From: Actinomycetes bacterium
GTDB taxonomy: Bacteria; Actinomycetota; Actinomycetes; Mycobacteriales; Mycobacteriaceae
DNA: 53,939 nucleotides
NCBI GenBank assembly: GCA_023460175.1
Contig: JAEWRC010000234.1
Span: 1-53,939 of the forward strand
Direction: 5' to 3'
In this document: in pieces, positions 35,312 through 44,515 of the stretch
Layout: every line of letters starts with the position of its first letter
How positions within the stretch are numbered: the first letter of the stretch is position 1
The notes under the pieces: model-generated
Databases searched by the model: none
Told to the model about the DNA's origin: nothing
Seen by the model: only the letters and a program-made list of their open reading frames with translations
Program-made: the position numbers and the translations under genes

Positions 35312-36912
35312 GGGCGAGTTCCTTCCAGTTCGACCGCGGCACCGTCGTCCACGGTCAGCGGCAGGGTGAAGCAGAACCGGGTCCCGTCGTTGTACGACGG
35401 GTCGATCCAGATGGTGCCGCCGTGATATTCCACGATCTTCTTGCAGAGCGCCAGCCCGATTCCGGTCCCAGAGTAAACGTCACGCCCGTGTAAGCGTTGA
35501 AAGATCACGAAGACCTTCTCGGCGAACTCCTCGGGAATCCCAATGCCATTGTCCGCGATGCGGATCAACCAGCCCTCGCCGAAGCTCTCCGGGGCCGGAC
35601 CGCACTCGAGGACGACCCGCGGCGGCACCTCGGGCCGGCGGAACTTGATCGCGTTGCCGATGAGGTTCTGGAACAGCATCGTCAACAGCGTCGGGTCGCC
35701 CGTCACGGTCGGCAGGGGCTGCTCAGGGCGGACGATCACCACCCCCGATTCCTCGACGGACTCCGACAGGTTGTCCACCGCATCGTCGAGCGCCGAGGTC
35801 AGTTCGACCTCGGCCAGCTTGGTGTTGAGTCGGCCGACCCGGGAGAACGTCAGCAGATCGTTGATCAGGATCTGCATCCGCTTGGCGCCGTCGACGGCGT
35901 ACTTGATGTATTCGTGGCCGCGATCGTCGAGTTGATCGCCGTAGCGCTTCTCGAGCAACTGGCAGAACGACGCGATCTTGCGCAGCGGCTCCTGCAGGTC
36001 GTGGGAGGCCACGTAGGCGAACTGCTCGAGCTCGGCATTGGACCGGCGCAGTTCGACGGCCTGTTCGTCGAGCGCCTCGGCCTGCTGGGCCAGCACCGCG
36101 CGGCCGCTGTGGGAGACCTCGAGTTCGTCGACGATGCGTTGCCGCATGTCCTCGACGTCGACGGCGATGGCGCGGATGTCCTTGGGCCCCTGCGGAGTGA
36201 TGCGCTCCCCGAAGTTGCCCTCCGTGATCCGTCGGCATGCGGCCGCGAGCGCCTCCAGGGGGCGGGTGACGGCCCGGCGCACCAGGACCGCCAGCAGCAA
36301 CGCGGTGACCAAAATGACCAGCACCATGATGATCAGCACGCCGTTGCGCCAGGCCTGCGCGCGGCCCATGTCCGTGATGCCGGCGCTGCGCGCCTCGAAG
36401 AGATGCTCGCTCTGGTTGTCGAAAAGTGCGCGCAGGCGGTCGAATTGGGCCTTGCCCTCTTCGGCCGCCGCGGTGTCGAAGTCCGGCCCCGATCCGGGCT
36501 CCACGCCGGCGATCTGTGGCTCGGCGTAGGCCGAGCGCCAGGCGGCCGCGGCCTCCTGGATCGCATCGAGGTCGGCGATCAACTGCGGACGGTCCCCGAC
36601 CCGGTGCCGGATCTCGGCGGCTGCCCGGGTCTCGGCGGCCTGCCCGTCGAAGTACGGTTCCAGGAACTGCGTGTCGGCGGCGATCAGATAGCCGCGTACG
36701 GCGGATTCCTGGTCACCCAGCGCCGCCTGCAACTGATACGCCGCCACCCGCGCCGGTTGGATCTCCTCGCTGAGTTCTTGCGACACCCGGTCGGTGCGAC
36801 TCAACAGCAAGGTGATGGCCACCCCGCAGATCAGGACCACCACACCCGTCAGCGACAGGACCAGCACCAGCCAGCCCTGCACCGTGGGTTGCCAACGGCG
36901 GGGGGAACTCAC
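35308..36912 (-). CDS. Membrane sensor histidine kinase with CHASE3-like sensor
   Basis: A 534-residue kinase. A transmembrane helix at about 12-38 and a second at 190-212 flank an extracytoplasmic helical domain with features of CHASE3 (AVRGYLIAADTQFLEPYFDG). A HAMP linker (about 213-265) and coiled coil lead to the phytochrome-type HisKA domain, with His304 in ASHDLQEPLRKI, then ATPase boxes NLIGNAIKF, IADNGIGIP and SGTGIGLALCKKI. GTG 36912 overlaps the phosphatase stop (GTGA). The much longer open frame upstream lies in the phosphatase gene and is not used. Confidence 0.92.
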
Positions 36913-38117
36913 CACGGACGGCGCTCCACCCGCACCACCGCGATGTCGTCGCTGATGCCACCGTGTTCCAGCGCGCGGTTTTCCGCGCCGTCGATGAGCG
37001 CGTCGACGAACTCCGCGCCCGGCAGGTGTGCCACCGATCGTGCCAGTTCGAGCAGGCCGTCCTCGCCGAGCCGGGCCGAACCGTGACCGGAGTGGCCCTC
37101 GAACAGCCCGTCGGTGAGCATCACCATGCCCGCGCCGGCGGGTAGGTCCACCCGGTCGGCCGGCCAATCGCCGGTGTGCACCCCGAGCGCGGGTGCACCC
37201 GGCGGCATCACCCACTCGACCGTGCCTTCGTGATGCAGCAGCATGCCGGGGTGGCCGGCGCGGACCGCGGTGATCATCGGACCGGCCGGCGGGATGGCCA
37301 GACTCATCACGGTCGCGAAGATGCCGGCACCGGCGCGCTCGGCCTGCAGGATCCGGTTGAGCTCGCGCATCCGGTCCGTGCCGCGCAGACCCGCGAAGGT
37401 CAGGGCGCGCCACGCGATCCGCAAAGCCACGCCGAGCGCGGCCTCGTCGGGGCCGTGGCCGGCGACGTCGCCGACGACCACGTGCACCGTGCCGTCCGTG
37501 GTCTGCACAAAGTCGTAAAAATCACCGCCGACCAGGGCGTTCTCCCGGCTGGGGCGATACCGGGCCACGATGTCGACGCCCGAATCCGCACCCAGCAGGG
37601 GCGAGGGCAGCAGGCCCCGCTCGAGGCGGGCGTTCTCGCGCTCCCGCAGTTCGCTGGCGTGCAACTCCACGGCCGTCCATTCCGCGCGCTTGCGCTCCAC
37701 GGCGTACAGCACGGCCCGGCGCAGCATCTCCGGCTCCACCCGGCCCTTGACCAGGTAGTCCTGCGCGCCGGAGGCCACCGCGGAGACCCCGAAATGCTCG
37801 TCCGCCAGCCCGGTCAGCACCACGATGGGCAAGGTCGGGTCCAGCGCCGTCATCCGCTTGAGGGCGGTGTTGCCCATGGTGTCGGGGAGATTCATGTCCA
37901 GCAGCACGCAATCCGGGCGACCGGTGGCCAGGTGCCGTTCGGCCTCGGCCATCGACGGGACCCAGATGACGGTGGCCTCGGTCAACGCGTCGGCAACCAA
38001 TTCCTCGACCAACAGGGCATCGCCCGGATCGTCCTCGACCAGCAGGAGCGACAGTCGATGATGGCGTGTGTCATCGACGGGTGCCGGAGCAAACCCTGCG
38101 TCATCCCCTCGGCGCAT
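36909..38117 (-). CDS. Response regulator with PP2C/SpoIIE-type serine phosphatase output
   Basis: A 402-residue protein. The N-terminal receiver (about 20-140) has VEDDPGDALL, phospho-Asp in CVLLDMNLPD and Lys in YLVKGRVEP. A coiled linker precedes the RsbU/SpoIIE phosphatase (about 190-400) with the metal motifs GGDFYDFV, VGDVAGHGPDEAAL, MLTDGLFEG and DDIAVVRV. Such proteins dephosphorylate anti-anti-sigma factors. It is the first gene of a three-gene operon with the kinase and the small response regulator. Control of a stress sigma factor is inferred from the family. Confidence 0.92.
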   Translation of the reverse strand: MRRGDDAGFAPAPVDDTRHHRLSLLLVEDDPGDALLVEELVADALTEATVIWVPSMAEAERHLATGRPDCVLLDMNLPDTMGNTALKRMTALDPTLPIVVLTGLADEHFGVSAVASGAQDYLVKGRVEPEMLRRAVLYAVERKRAEWTAVELHASELRERENARLERGLLPSPLLGADSGVDIVARYRPSRENALVGGDFYDFVQTTDGTVHVVVGDVAGHGPDEAALGVALRIAWRALTFAGLRGTDRMRELNRILQAERAGAGIFATVMSLAIPPAGPMITAVRAGHPGMLLHHEGTVEWVMPPGAPALGVHTGDWPADRVDLPAGAGMVMLTDGLFEGHSGHGSARLGEDGLLELARSVAHLPGAEFVDALIDGAENRALEHGGISDDIAVVRVERRPW

Positions 38118-38169
38118 CGACCGTCCACGTGTGAGTTGTGATGGTCTGACGATACCGGCTCACGGGGGT

Positions 38170-38229
38170 CCGGCGGGCGATCGGGCACACAGTGCGAACC
38201 GCACTCCCACCTGCTATGGGTCCCGCCGG
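38170..38229 (-). terminator. Possible nested-hairpin terminator of sodA
   Basis: CCGGCGGG (38170-38177) and CCCGCCGG (38222-38229) pair perfectly. Inside lies a second stem, AGTGCG-AAC-CGCACT (38191-38205). There is no U-tract. The structure begins 5 bp past the sodA stop. Confidence 0.4.
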
Positions 38230-38234
38230 GCGCG

Positions 38235-38855
38235 CTAGAAGATCAGGCCGGCTGCCTTGGTGGTGGCCGCCTCGAACCGCGCCTGCACGTCCGCCCAATT
38301 CACGACGTTCCAGAACGCCTTGACGTAGTCGGCCTTCACGTTCTTGTACTGCAGGTAGTAGGCGTGTTCCCACATGTCCACCTGCAGCAGCGGGATGATG
38401 CCCAGCGGCACGTTGGCCTGCTGGTCGTAGAGCTGGAACGTGAGCAGCTTGTTGCCGAGCGTGTCGAGGCCCAACACCGCCCAGCCGGAGCCCTGCAACC
38501 CGTTGGCGGCCGCGGTGAACTGCGCCCGGAACTTGTCGAACGATCCGAATGCGTCGTCGAGTGCGGCGGCCAGTTCTCCAGTGGGCTTGTCACCGCCGTT
38601 GGGCGAGAGGTTCTTCCACCAGATGGTGTGGTTCACGTGCCCGCCGAGGTGGAACGCGAGGTTCTTCTCGTGCAGGAAGATGGCCGCGTGATCGTCCTTC
38701 GCGCGGGCCTCCGCGAGTTGTTCGATCGCGGCGTTGAGGCCCTTGACGTAGGTCGCGTGATGCTTGCTGTGGTGGATCTCGTTGATCTGTCCGGAAATGT
38801 GGGGCTCGAGCGCGCCGTAGTCGTAGTCCAGTTCGGGCAGCGTGTATTCGGTCAT
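38235..38855 (-). CDS. sodA: Superoxide dismutase, Fe/Mn family
   Basis: A 206-residue enzyme that dismutes superoxide. The metal ligands His28, His76, Asp160 and His164 are in the mycobacterial positions, and WEHAYYLQYKN is intact. Residue 145 is Gln (YDQQ); M. tuberculosis has His there and prefers iron, so manganese is likely here. There is no signal peptide, as usual for mycobacterial SodA. The start ATG 38855 (MTEYTLPELDYDYG) has an AGAGGGAA ribosome site. Four tandem 8-bp units lie in the promoter region. Confidence 0.97.
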   Translation of the reverse strand: MTEYTLPELDYDYGALEPHISGQINEIHHSKHHATYVKGLNAAIEQLAEARAKDDHAAIFLHEKNLAFHLGGHVNHTIWWKNLSPNGGDKPTGELAAALDDAFGSFDKFRAQFTAAANGLQGSGWAVLGLDTLGNKLLTFQLYDQQANVPLGIIPLLQVDMWEHAYYLQYKNVKADYVKAFWNVVNWADVQARFEAATTKAAGLIF

Positions 38856-38910
38856 GCGTTCCCTCTTTCGCTCGTCTCGCCGGTGTCGGCCATCCACCCG
38901 GGCCGTCTCG

Positions 38911-38954
38911 AGCATAGTCCGCTCATCTGTTCACATGTTCAGGTGTTCATCTGG
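38911..38954 (-). promoter_or_regulatory. sodA promoter region with four tandem 8-bp units
   Basis: On the plus strand, 38923-38954 reads as four octamers of pattern TCANNTGT (last one TCANNTGG). On the minus strand TATGCT (38916-38911) is a good -10 for sodA. The repeats cover the -35 region and upstream, where a regulator could control access. Confidence 0.5.
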
Positions 38955-39064
38955 TAGCGTCGCGGGCACGGGTTGGTCGTGGCGTTGCCGATGCAGCAGA
39001 TCGTTTACCGTCTTGCCATCAAGGGGGTAGTTGGCGTCACGGCCGCCTGTTCACACAGCCTCAC

Positions 39065-39070
39065 TAGGCT
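39065..39070 (+). promoter_or_regulatory. -10 box of leaderless HTTM mRNA
   Basis: TAGGCT lies 7 nt before ATG 39078, supporting this start over upstream in-frame codons. Confidence 0.45.
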
Positions 39071-39077
39071 GCGGGCC

Positions 39078-40670
39078 ATGCCGCGCAGCCCGTTCTCCGT
39101 CTTCGCGGTGCTCTACACCGTGGCGTTGGTGTTGGAACTCGGCGACAACTGGACCGATCCCTGGTTCACCGGCTGCTTCGTGGCGGCGGCCGCGGTGGCC
39201 GTCGTCACCGGGATGACGCGGCTGAAGTTCCTGACGCTGCTGGTCGGCTCGACGGCCTACTTCCTGATCTTCCGGTTCCCGGAGGTGGCCAACCACGTCA
39301 ACCTGATGCTGTGCCTGAACGTCGCGATGATCGCGGTGCTGGGCACCTCGCTGGTCCGGCGCCGGGGTACCGCGACGGGCGCCGAGGAGGACACCGAGAA
39401 CGATTACGCGGCGATCGGTCCCATCCTGCGGATCGGCCTCATCCTCGTCTACGTCCTGGCCGGCTTCCACAAGCTCAACACCGACTACCTGGATCCCGAG
39501 GCCTCGTGCGCGACAAGCATTCTCGGGTCGGTGATCGGGACGATGGGCATGCCGGTACTCGGAGTGCCGATCGTGATCCCGGTGGCGCTGTGCGCGGCGC
39601 TGCTCGGCTATCGCCTGGCCCGCCGCGGCCGCTTCGCCCGCGCGGGCAACCGCTGGTTCACCGCCATCGTGGTGGGCCTCGGCATCGCCGGGATCGCCGC
39701 GGTGGCAGTGGTCCTGCTGAGCTGGCGACTCGGGCCGGTGGGCGCGGTGATCAGTGCCTTCGCCGCGGTCGCCGTGATCGGATGGGAACTGGTCGGCGGT
39801 CTGCTGCTCACGATGCCCCGACTCCAGGCAGCCATCCTGGGGATCTCGCTGGTCATGCACGCCACGCTGGCGCTGGTGGGGTTCGTCGACTTCGGGGCGC
39901 TGGCGGTGGCTCTGCTGTTCAGTTTCGTCCCGCCCAGCTATCTGCGGGTGCTGATCGACGGCGGTGCCGTCGACCTCGGCCGGCGCACGGTGCACCGCGT
40001 GGATATCTACGCCGGATTCGCCTTCGGCATCGCGCTGCTGTGCGGCATCGACGCGCTGCTGCGCCGGCTCCCGGAGATCACCGTGGTCAGCGGATTGCTG
40101 TTCAACCTCGCCGTGCTGGTCCTGCTCTGGCCGGTGCTGGCCGCGGTGTGCGGTCCGGCGCCGCGACCGGTCTGGGGCGGCGTCCGGATCCTCGATCGGC
40201 GCACCCCGGCGCCGCTCTACCTGGTGCCGGTGCTGCTGGTCCTGTTGGGCATGACGTCCTATCTCGGGCTGCGCACGGCCGGGAACTTCTCCATGTTCAG
40301 CAACCTGCGGACCGAGGTCGGTTCCTCCAATCATCTGCTGCTGTCCGGCAATCCGCTCAAACTGTGGGACTACCAGGACGACGTGGTCTGGATCGTCGAC
40401 ATCGACGACCGGCACGGCCGGGTCATCCACCACTACGACGAACCGCCGCACGGGCACGCGCTGCCCGTCGTCGAGTTCCGCAAATGGATCCACGACTGGA
40501 CCCGGGCCGGTCACCGGGTGCCGATGACCTATGGCTATCGCGGTGAGCTGCACACCACCGCCGACATCGTGACCGATCCCCGGTGGCGCACCGAGGGCCG
40601 CACCCCGGCCATGGTGCTGCAGGATTTCCGCATCATCCAGCCCGGCCCTCCCAATTGGTGCCGCTGGTAA
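39078..40670 (+). CDS. HTTM-type polytopic membrane protein
   Basis: A 530-residue integral membrane protein with about 10-12 hydrophobic segments. The segment VLAGFHKLNTDYLDP (His131-Lys132-Leu133-Asn134) is characteristic of HTTM domains, which are related to the vitamin K-dependent gamma-carboxylase membrane region. A roughly 110-residue soluble C-terminal part (LLSGNPLKLWDYQDDVVWIVDIDD, then VVEFRKWIHDWTRAGHRVPMTYGYRGE) is exposed. No enzymatic role can be assigned; HTTM proteins are often annotated hypothetical. It is divergent from sodA. Confidence 0.75.
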   Translation: MPRSPFSVFAVLYTVALVLELGDNWTDPWFTGCFVAAAAVAVVTGMTRLKFLTLLVGSTAYFLIFRFPEVANHVNLMLCLNVAMIAVLGTSLVRRRGTATGAEEDTENDYAAIGPILRIGLILVYVLAGFHKLNTDYLDPEASCATSILGSVIGTMGMPVLGVPIVIPVALCAALLGYRLARRGRFARAGNRWFTAIVVGLGIAGIAAVAVVLLSWRLGPVGAVISAFAAVAVIGWELVGGLLLTMPRLQAAILGISLVMHATLALVGFVDFGALAVALLFSFVPPSYLRVLIDGGAVDLGRRTVHRVDIYAGFAFGIALLCGIDALLRRLPEITVVSGLLFNLAVLVLLWPVLAAVCGPAPRPVWGGVRILDRRTPAPLYLVPVLLVLLGMTSYLGLRTAGNFSMFSNLRTEVGSSNHLLLSGNPLKLWDYQDDVVWIVDIDDRHGRVIHHYDEPPHGHALPVVEFRKWIHDWTRAGHRVPMTYGYRGELHTTADIVTDPRWRTEGRTPAMVLQDFRIIQPGPPNWCRW

Positions 40671-40712
40671 ACCGCTCGACCTCGGCCCCGGGCATTGGCG
40701 ATACTGACGGCG

Positions 40713-41642
40713 ATGCTCACCGCCGATCAGATTGCCGACCGCACCGAACGCGCCGTGCGTGCCGCGCAGAGCGCGGCCCGCCGACTCGGGTTGGCCGTGG
40801 ACGCACCGCGCGTGCTGCACGACGTGTTCTCCGTCGTCGTCCACCTGGCGCCCGCGCCGGTGGTGGTCCGGGTCCCGACCGTGCTGCCGCCGGCGTTCGT
40901 GGCCGCGCCCGGCCGGCAGTCCGCCCAGCAGCGCGCGGAACTCGCGGTGGCGGGCTGGCTGGCCGACCGAGGCCATCCCGTGGTCGCGCCGAGCCCGCTG
41001 GTGCCCCGTGAACCCGTTCGGCACGAGGGCTTTTCGATGACGTTCTGGCAGTACGTCGAGGAGGTGCCGCGAACCGAGATCGATATCGCGCACGGGTGCC
41101 GACGCACCGCCCACCTGCACGCCGCCCTGCTCGAGTACGACGGCACCGGACTCAGGTTCTGGAGCCCGTTCAACCGAGCCATCCCGGCGGCGCTGGCGAC
41201 CCTGTTGGATCGACCGGATCTACTGCCCGCCCAGGATGTTCGGCGGGCGCAGCGGGAGTGGGGAGCCCTGCAGCCGGTGCTGGGTTCACGCTCGGAGTTC
41301 GAGGCCGCCTTCCCGGGCCGCGGCGTGCAGACCCTGCACGGCGACGCACCCTTCTACAACATCATCGGCACCGCGGACGGCGATCTGTGGTCCGACTTCG
41401 AGATGGTGACTTTGGGTGCGGTGGAATCCGATCTGGCAATGGCCGGCCCGGACGGGATCGAGGCCTACAACCAGACCGCGGTCGAACTGGGGCTGCGTCG
41501 ACTCGACGACCAGGTGTTGCGCGTGACCGAGGCCGCGGGCCGGTTAGCCGCCGTGGCGGCCCTGGCGATGGCACCCCAATTGCCGATGCTGCTCGACGCG
41601 CTCGCCCCGGTGATCGACCAGTGGCGCGCGGCGCCGGGCTGA
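40713..41642 (+). CDS. Kinase-fold (APH-like) phosphotransferase
   Basis: A 309-residue protein of the aminoglycoside/choline kinase fold. The catalytic loop is LHGDAPFYNII and the metal site reads SDFEMVTLG, an acidic variant of the usual D-W/F-E. The N-lobe has FSVVVHLAPAPVVVRVPT, where the usual ATP-site Lys is replaced by Arg. GATACT (40700-40705) is 7 nt before ATG 40713, so the mRNA may be leaderless. The function is unknown; resistance cannot be inferred. Confidence 0.75.
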   Translation: MLTADQIADRTERAVRAAQSAARRLGLAVDAPRVLHDVFSVVVHLAPAPVVVRVPTVLPPAFVAAPGRQSAQQRAELAVAGWLADRGHPVVAPSPLVPREPVRHEGFSMTFWQYVEEVPRTEIDIAHGCRRTAHLHAALLEYDGTGLRFWSPFNRAIPAALATLLDRPDLLPAQDVRRAQREWGALQPVLGSRSEFEAAFPGRGVQTLHGDAPFYNIIGTADGDLWSDFEMVTLGAVESDLAMAGPDGIEAYNQTAVELGLRRLDDQVLRVTEAAGRLAAVAALAMAPQLPMLLDALAPVIDQWRAAPG

Positions 41643-41652
41643 GCCCCGCCGA

Positions 41653-42897
41653 TCAGGTTCTGCCCGGGCCCGCGGCGTCGCTCACGGTCTCGGGAGTGTC
41701 CAGGGTGACCCGGCCGAGGCGCCCCAGCAGTAAGAACAGCGCCCCGCCGACGAAGGCGGCGGCACCGGCAAAGATCAGGAACCCGTTGAAGCTCTGGCTG
41801 TCTTGCAGGGTGCGGCTCAGGATTACCGCGCCCAGCGCCGAGGACACCCCGATGGCCGCCGAGAGGATGCTGAGCACGGTGCTGTAGATCTTCAGCGAGA
41901 AGCGCCGCGCCACCAGGTAGGCGATGACGTCGCCCTCGGCACCCCAGGCCGCACCCAGGCAGGCGACCGCCAACACCAGCGCGGTGAAGCTGTCCCAGGA
42001 GGTCGCGATGATCAGGCAACCGAGACCGGGCAGCGCCATCGCCACCGCGGCCACCCGGTGCGGCGGCAACCGGTCCAGGGCCACCCCACAGACGAAGCGT
42101 CCAACGATCACGGCGCCGGCGAAGATCGACACCAGCAGGGCCACGGCCTCCCCGGATCCCACCGAGTCGCCGAGCACGACACCGAGTTGAGTGGTGGTGA
42201 TCGTGTGGTACAGGTTGCACAGCAGCACACCGCCCAACAGGATCCAGAAGACCGCGCTGCGGGCAAGCAGCCGGTAGTCCTGACCGGTTTGGGCGGCGCG
42301 TCGATCGCGGCGCACCGCCGGGTCCTCGGCGGGCAGCAACATCAACGCCGCGGCGCCGACGACCGCGATGGTCCCGGCGATGACCAGACATCCCGCGCGC
42401 CAGCCGTGGTCGCGGTTGACCGCGTCGACCACCGGCGCACCGAGGGCGCCGAGCAGCGGGGGGCCCGAGATCGCGACCGCCAGCGCCAGCCCGCGCATCT
42501 TGTCGAAACACGTTGCGACGATCCGGCTGTAGATGGCCGGAGTGGTCGCCACGCCCAGCGCGATCATCGCGACCGTGATCGCGAAGTACTGCCAGATGGG
42601 TCCGGACATCACCGCGTAGGCGGCCCAGCCCGCGGGCAACCCGATGACGCCGACAATCGCGATGCGGCGCACCCCGAACAGGTCGGTCAGCCGGCCGTAC
42701 ACCGGCAGGAACACGAAGGTCAGCAGCGCGATGACCCCGGTGAGGGCGAACTCCGAGCGGCTCCACCCGAACTCCGCGAGGAATTGCGGGGCCATCACCG
42801 CGTTCGTGTACGCGGTCAGGCTCAACCCGGCACTGAGACCGGCGGTGGCCGCCGCCAGCGGCCGCCAGTTGGTCCGCAGTTCGCTCAGGTAGCTCAT
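41653..42897 (-). CDS. MFS transporter
   Basis: A 414-residue, 12-helix membrane protein. Motif A-like GRLTDLFGVRRIAIVGVIG is in the first cytoplasmic loop and the second half contains GRFVCGVALDRLPPHRVA. It is similar to monocarboxylate/oxalate-type MFS carriers. I chose ATG 42897 (MSYLSELRTNWRPL). It is 7 bp downstream of the DUF309 gene, so the two form an operon. The substrate is unknown. Confidence 0.88.
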   Translation of the reverse strand: MSYLSELRTNWRPLAAATAGLSAGLSLTAYTNAVMAPQFLAEFGWSRSEFALTGVIALLTFVFLPVYGRLTDLFGVRRIAIVGVIGLPAGWAAYAVMSGPIWQYFAITVAMIALGVATTPAIYSRIVATCFDKMRGLALAVAISGPPLLGALGAPVVDAVNRDHGWRAGCLVIAGTIAVVGAAALMLLPAEDPAVRRDRRAAQTGQDYRLLARSAVFWILLGGVLLCNLYHTITTTQLGVVLGDSVGSGEAVALLVSIFAGAVIVGRFVCGVALDRLPPHRVAAVAMALPGLGCLIIATSWDSFTALVLAVACLGAAWGAEGDVIAYLVARRFSLKIYSTVLSILSAAIGVSSALGAVILSRTLQDSQSFNGFLIFAGAAAFVGGALFLLLGRLGRVTLDTPETVSDAAGPGRT

Positions 42898-42904
42898 CGC
42901 GCTC

Positions 42905-43390
42905 CTATGCCGTCGAGTTCCGCCGCAGCGCCGGCCGCAGCCGGTCGTCGGCAATGGTGTTGCCCTGCAGCAGATCGTCGATGAGCCCGCGGCCGTACCG
43001 GATCAGCGCATCGAGGTCCACGCCGTGGGTGTCGGCGACCGCGGTCTCCGCGAGCCCGCCGGCTGCGCGCCGCAGGACGGTGACGGCGCCCGTGGGATTC
43101 CCGCGCTGGATATGGGTGATGCCGACGGCGAGCTGCGCCAGGGCCTGCCACATCCGCCGCTCGGCCTCGGGCGCATTCTTCCAGGCCGCCTCGAGGACCT
43201 CGTGAGCGTTGAACGCCAGCCCGCGGTCCAGCAGTTCCTGGGCGTAGGTCAGCGTGTCTGCCGGCGACAGGGACAGGTCGTCCGGTATCCGCGGAACCCC
43301 TTCGGCGCCGTAGGGCAGCGGGCGGCCGAGCTCGTCGCGCGGCCGCAGATTGCGCGCCTTGCCCGACTCGTCGCGATCCCGGTCCGCCAT
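42905..43390 (-). CDS. DUF309 family protein
   Basis: A 161-residue cytoplasmic helical protein. The DUF309 hallmark FNAHEVLEAAWKNAPEAERRMWQALAQLAVGITHIQRGNPTGA is at about 80-122, containing a conserved His-Glu and Trp pair that could bind a metal or ligand. The N-terminal 40 residues are charged and probably disordered. A GGGTGG ribosome site precedes ATG 43390. It heads an operon with the MFS carrier and is divergent from the 43513 reductase. The biochemical role is unknown. Confidence 0.88.
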   Translation of the reverse strand: MADRDRDESGKARNLRPRDELGRPLPYGAEGVPRIPDDLSLSPADTLTYAQELLDRGLAFNAHEVLEAAWKNAPEAERRMWQALAQLAVGITHIQRGNPTGAVTVLRRAAGGLAETAVADTHGVDLDALIRYGRGLIDDLLQGNTIADDRLRPALRRNSTA

Positions 43391-43512
43391 CCACCCATCC
43401 TGACATCACCGCCGAAGCGGGAGTCACCCGCGCCGAACCGGTGCCGCTACTGTTGCGCTTACGGTACCCTGGCGCGGGTTGCGGACGGGCCGCGGACAGG
43501 GGTCGACGAGGT

Positions 43513-44502
43513 ATGCGCAGAGCTTTGGTCATGGGCGCGAGCGGCAACGTCGGCGCCTGCGTCACCCGGCATCTGGTGGCCCGAGGCGACGACGTGCGGG
43601 TGCTGCTGCGGAAGTCCAGTTCCACCAAGGGCATCGACGGTCTCGACGTGGACACCCACTACGGGGACATTTTCGACGCCGAGGCGGTCGCCGCGGCGAT
43701 GCGGGACCGCGACGTTGTCTACTACTGCGTGGTCGACGTACGCGCCGAACTGCGCGATCCGCGCCCGCTGTTTCGCACCAACGTCGAGGGCCTACGGCAC
43801 GTGCTGGACATCGCGGCCGAGGCGAACCTGCAGCGCTTCGTCTTCCTCAGCACCATCGGCGCCATCGCGGTGGGCCGCAACGGCGAGACCGTCGACGAGG
43901 AGACCCCGTTCAACTGGGCCGACCAGGGTGGGTCCTACATCGAATCGCGCCGGCAGGCCGAACAACTCGTGCTGACCCATGCGCGCGAGCGCGGACTGCC
44001 GGCGGTCATCCTCAACGTGTCCAACCCGTACGGCCCACCGGATTGGCAACCGCGCCAAGGTCTTTTCGTCAAGCTGGCGGCCCTGGGCAAGATGCCGTTC
44101 TACATCCGCGGTGTGGGATCCGAGGTGGTCGGCATCGACGACGCGGCCGAGGCGATGCTGCTGGCCGCCGAACGCGGGCGGGTGGGGGAGCGCTACATCG
44201 TCTCGGAGCGCTATCTGACCCAGCGTGAAATGCTCACCGTCGCAGCCGAAGCCGTCGGCGCCAGGCCGCCCCGGTTCGGCATCCCGATGGCTCCGGTGCG
44301 CGCCCTGGGGCGGCTGGTGGAGACCTTCGGGATGCTCACCGGCCGCGAGGTCCCGATCACCAGCACCAGCATCCGACTGATGTGGCTGACCTCACCGGCC
44401 GACCACGGCAAGGCCACCCGGGAGCTGGGGTGGCAGCCCAGGCCCACCGAGGAGGCCATCCGGCGCGCCGCCGAGTTCCACGTCGCGCGCAGCGGCCGGT
44501 GA
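43513..44502 (+). CDS. NAD(P)-dependent epimerase/dehydratase-type reductase (extended SDR)
   Basis: A 329-residue Rossmann enzyme. The cofactor motif is GASGNVGACV (8-17). The active-site Ser/Thr is in LSTIGAIAVG, and the Tyr motif reads YIESR (Tyr142, Arg146), with Arg replacing the usual Lys. C-terminal segments (VGIDDAAEAMLLAAERG, SERYLTQREMLTVAAEAVG) match atypical SDRs and 3-beta-HSD/dihydroflavonol-reductase types. A GAGG ribosome site precedes ATG 43513. Probably an oxidoreductase, but the Arg substitution needs attention. Confidence 0.85.
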   Translation: MRRALVMGASGNVGACVTRHLVARGDDVRVLLRKSSSTKGIDGLDVDTHYGDIFDAEAVAAAMRDRDVVYYCVVDVRAELRDPRPLFRTNVEGLRHVLDIAAEANLQRFVFLSTIGAIAVGRNGETVDEETPFNWADQGGSYIESRRQAEQLVLTHARERGLPAVILNVSNPYGPPDWQPRQGLFVKLAALGKMPFYIRGVGSEVVGIDDAAEAMLLAAERGRVGERYIVSERYLTQREMLTVAAEAVGARPPRFGIPMAPVRALGRLVETFGMLTGREVPITSTSIRLMWLTSPADHGKATRELGWQPRPTEEAIRRAAEFHVARSGR

Positions 44503-44515
44503 GTGAAACCCGCTG

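Noticed and set aside
39051..41120. Long open frame on the minus strand opposite the HTTM and kinase-fold genes
   Set aside because: Low-complexity Arg/His/Gln composition and full overlap with credible genes; no start or ribosome signal.
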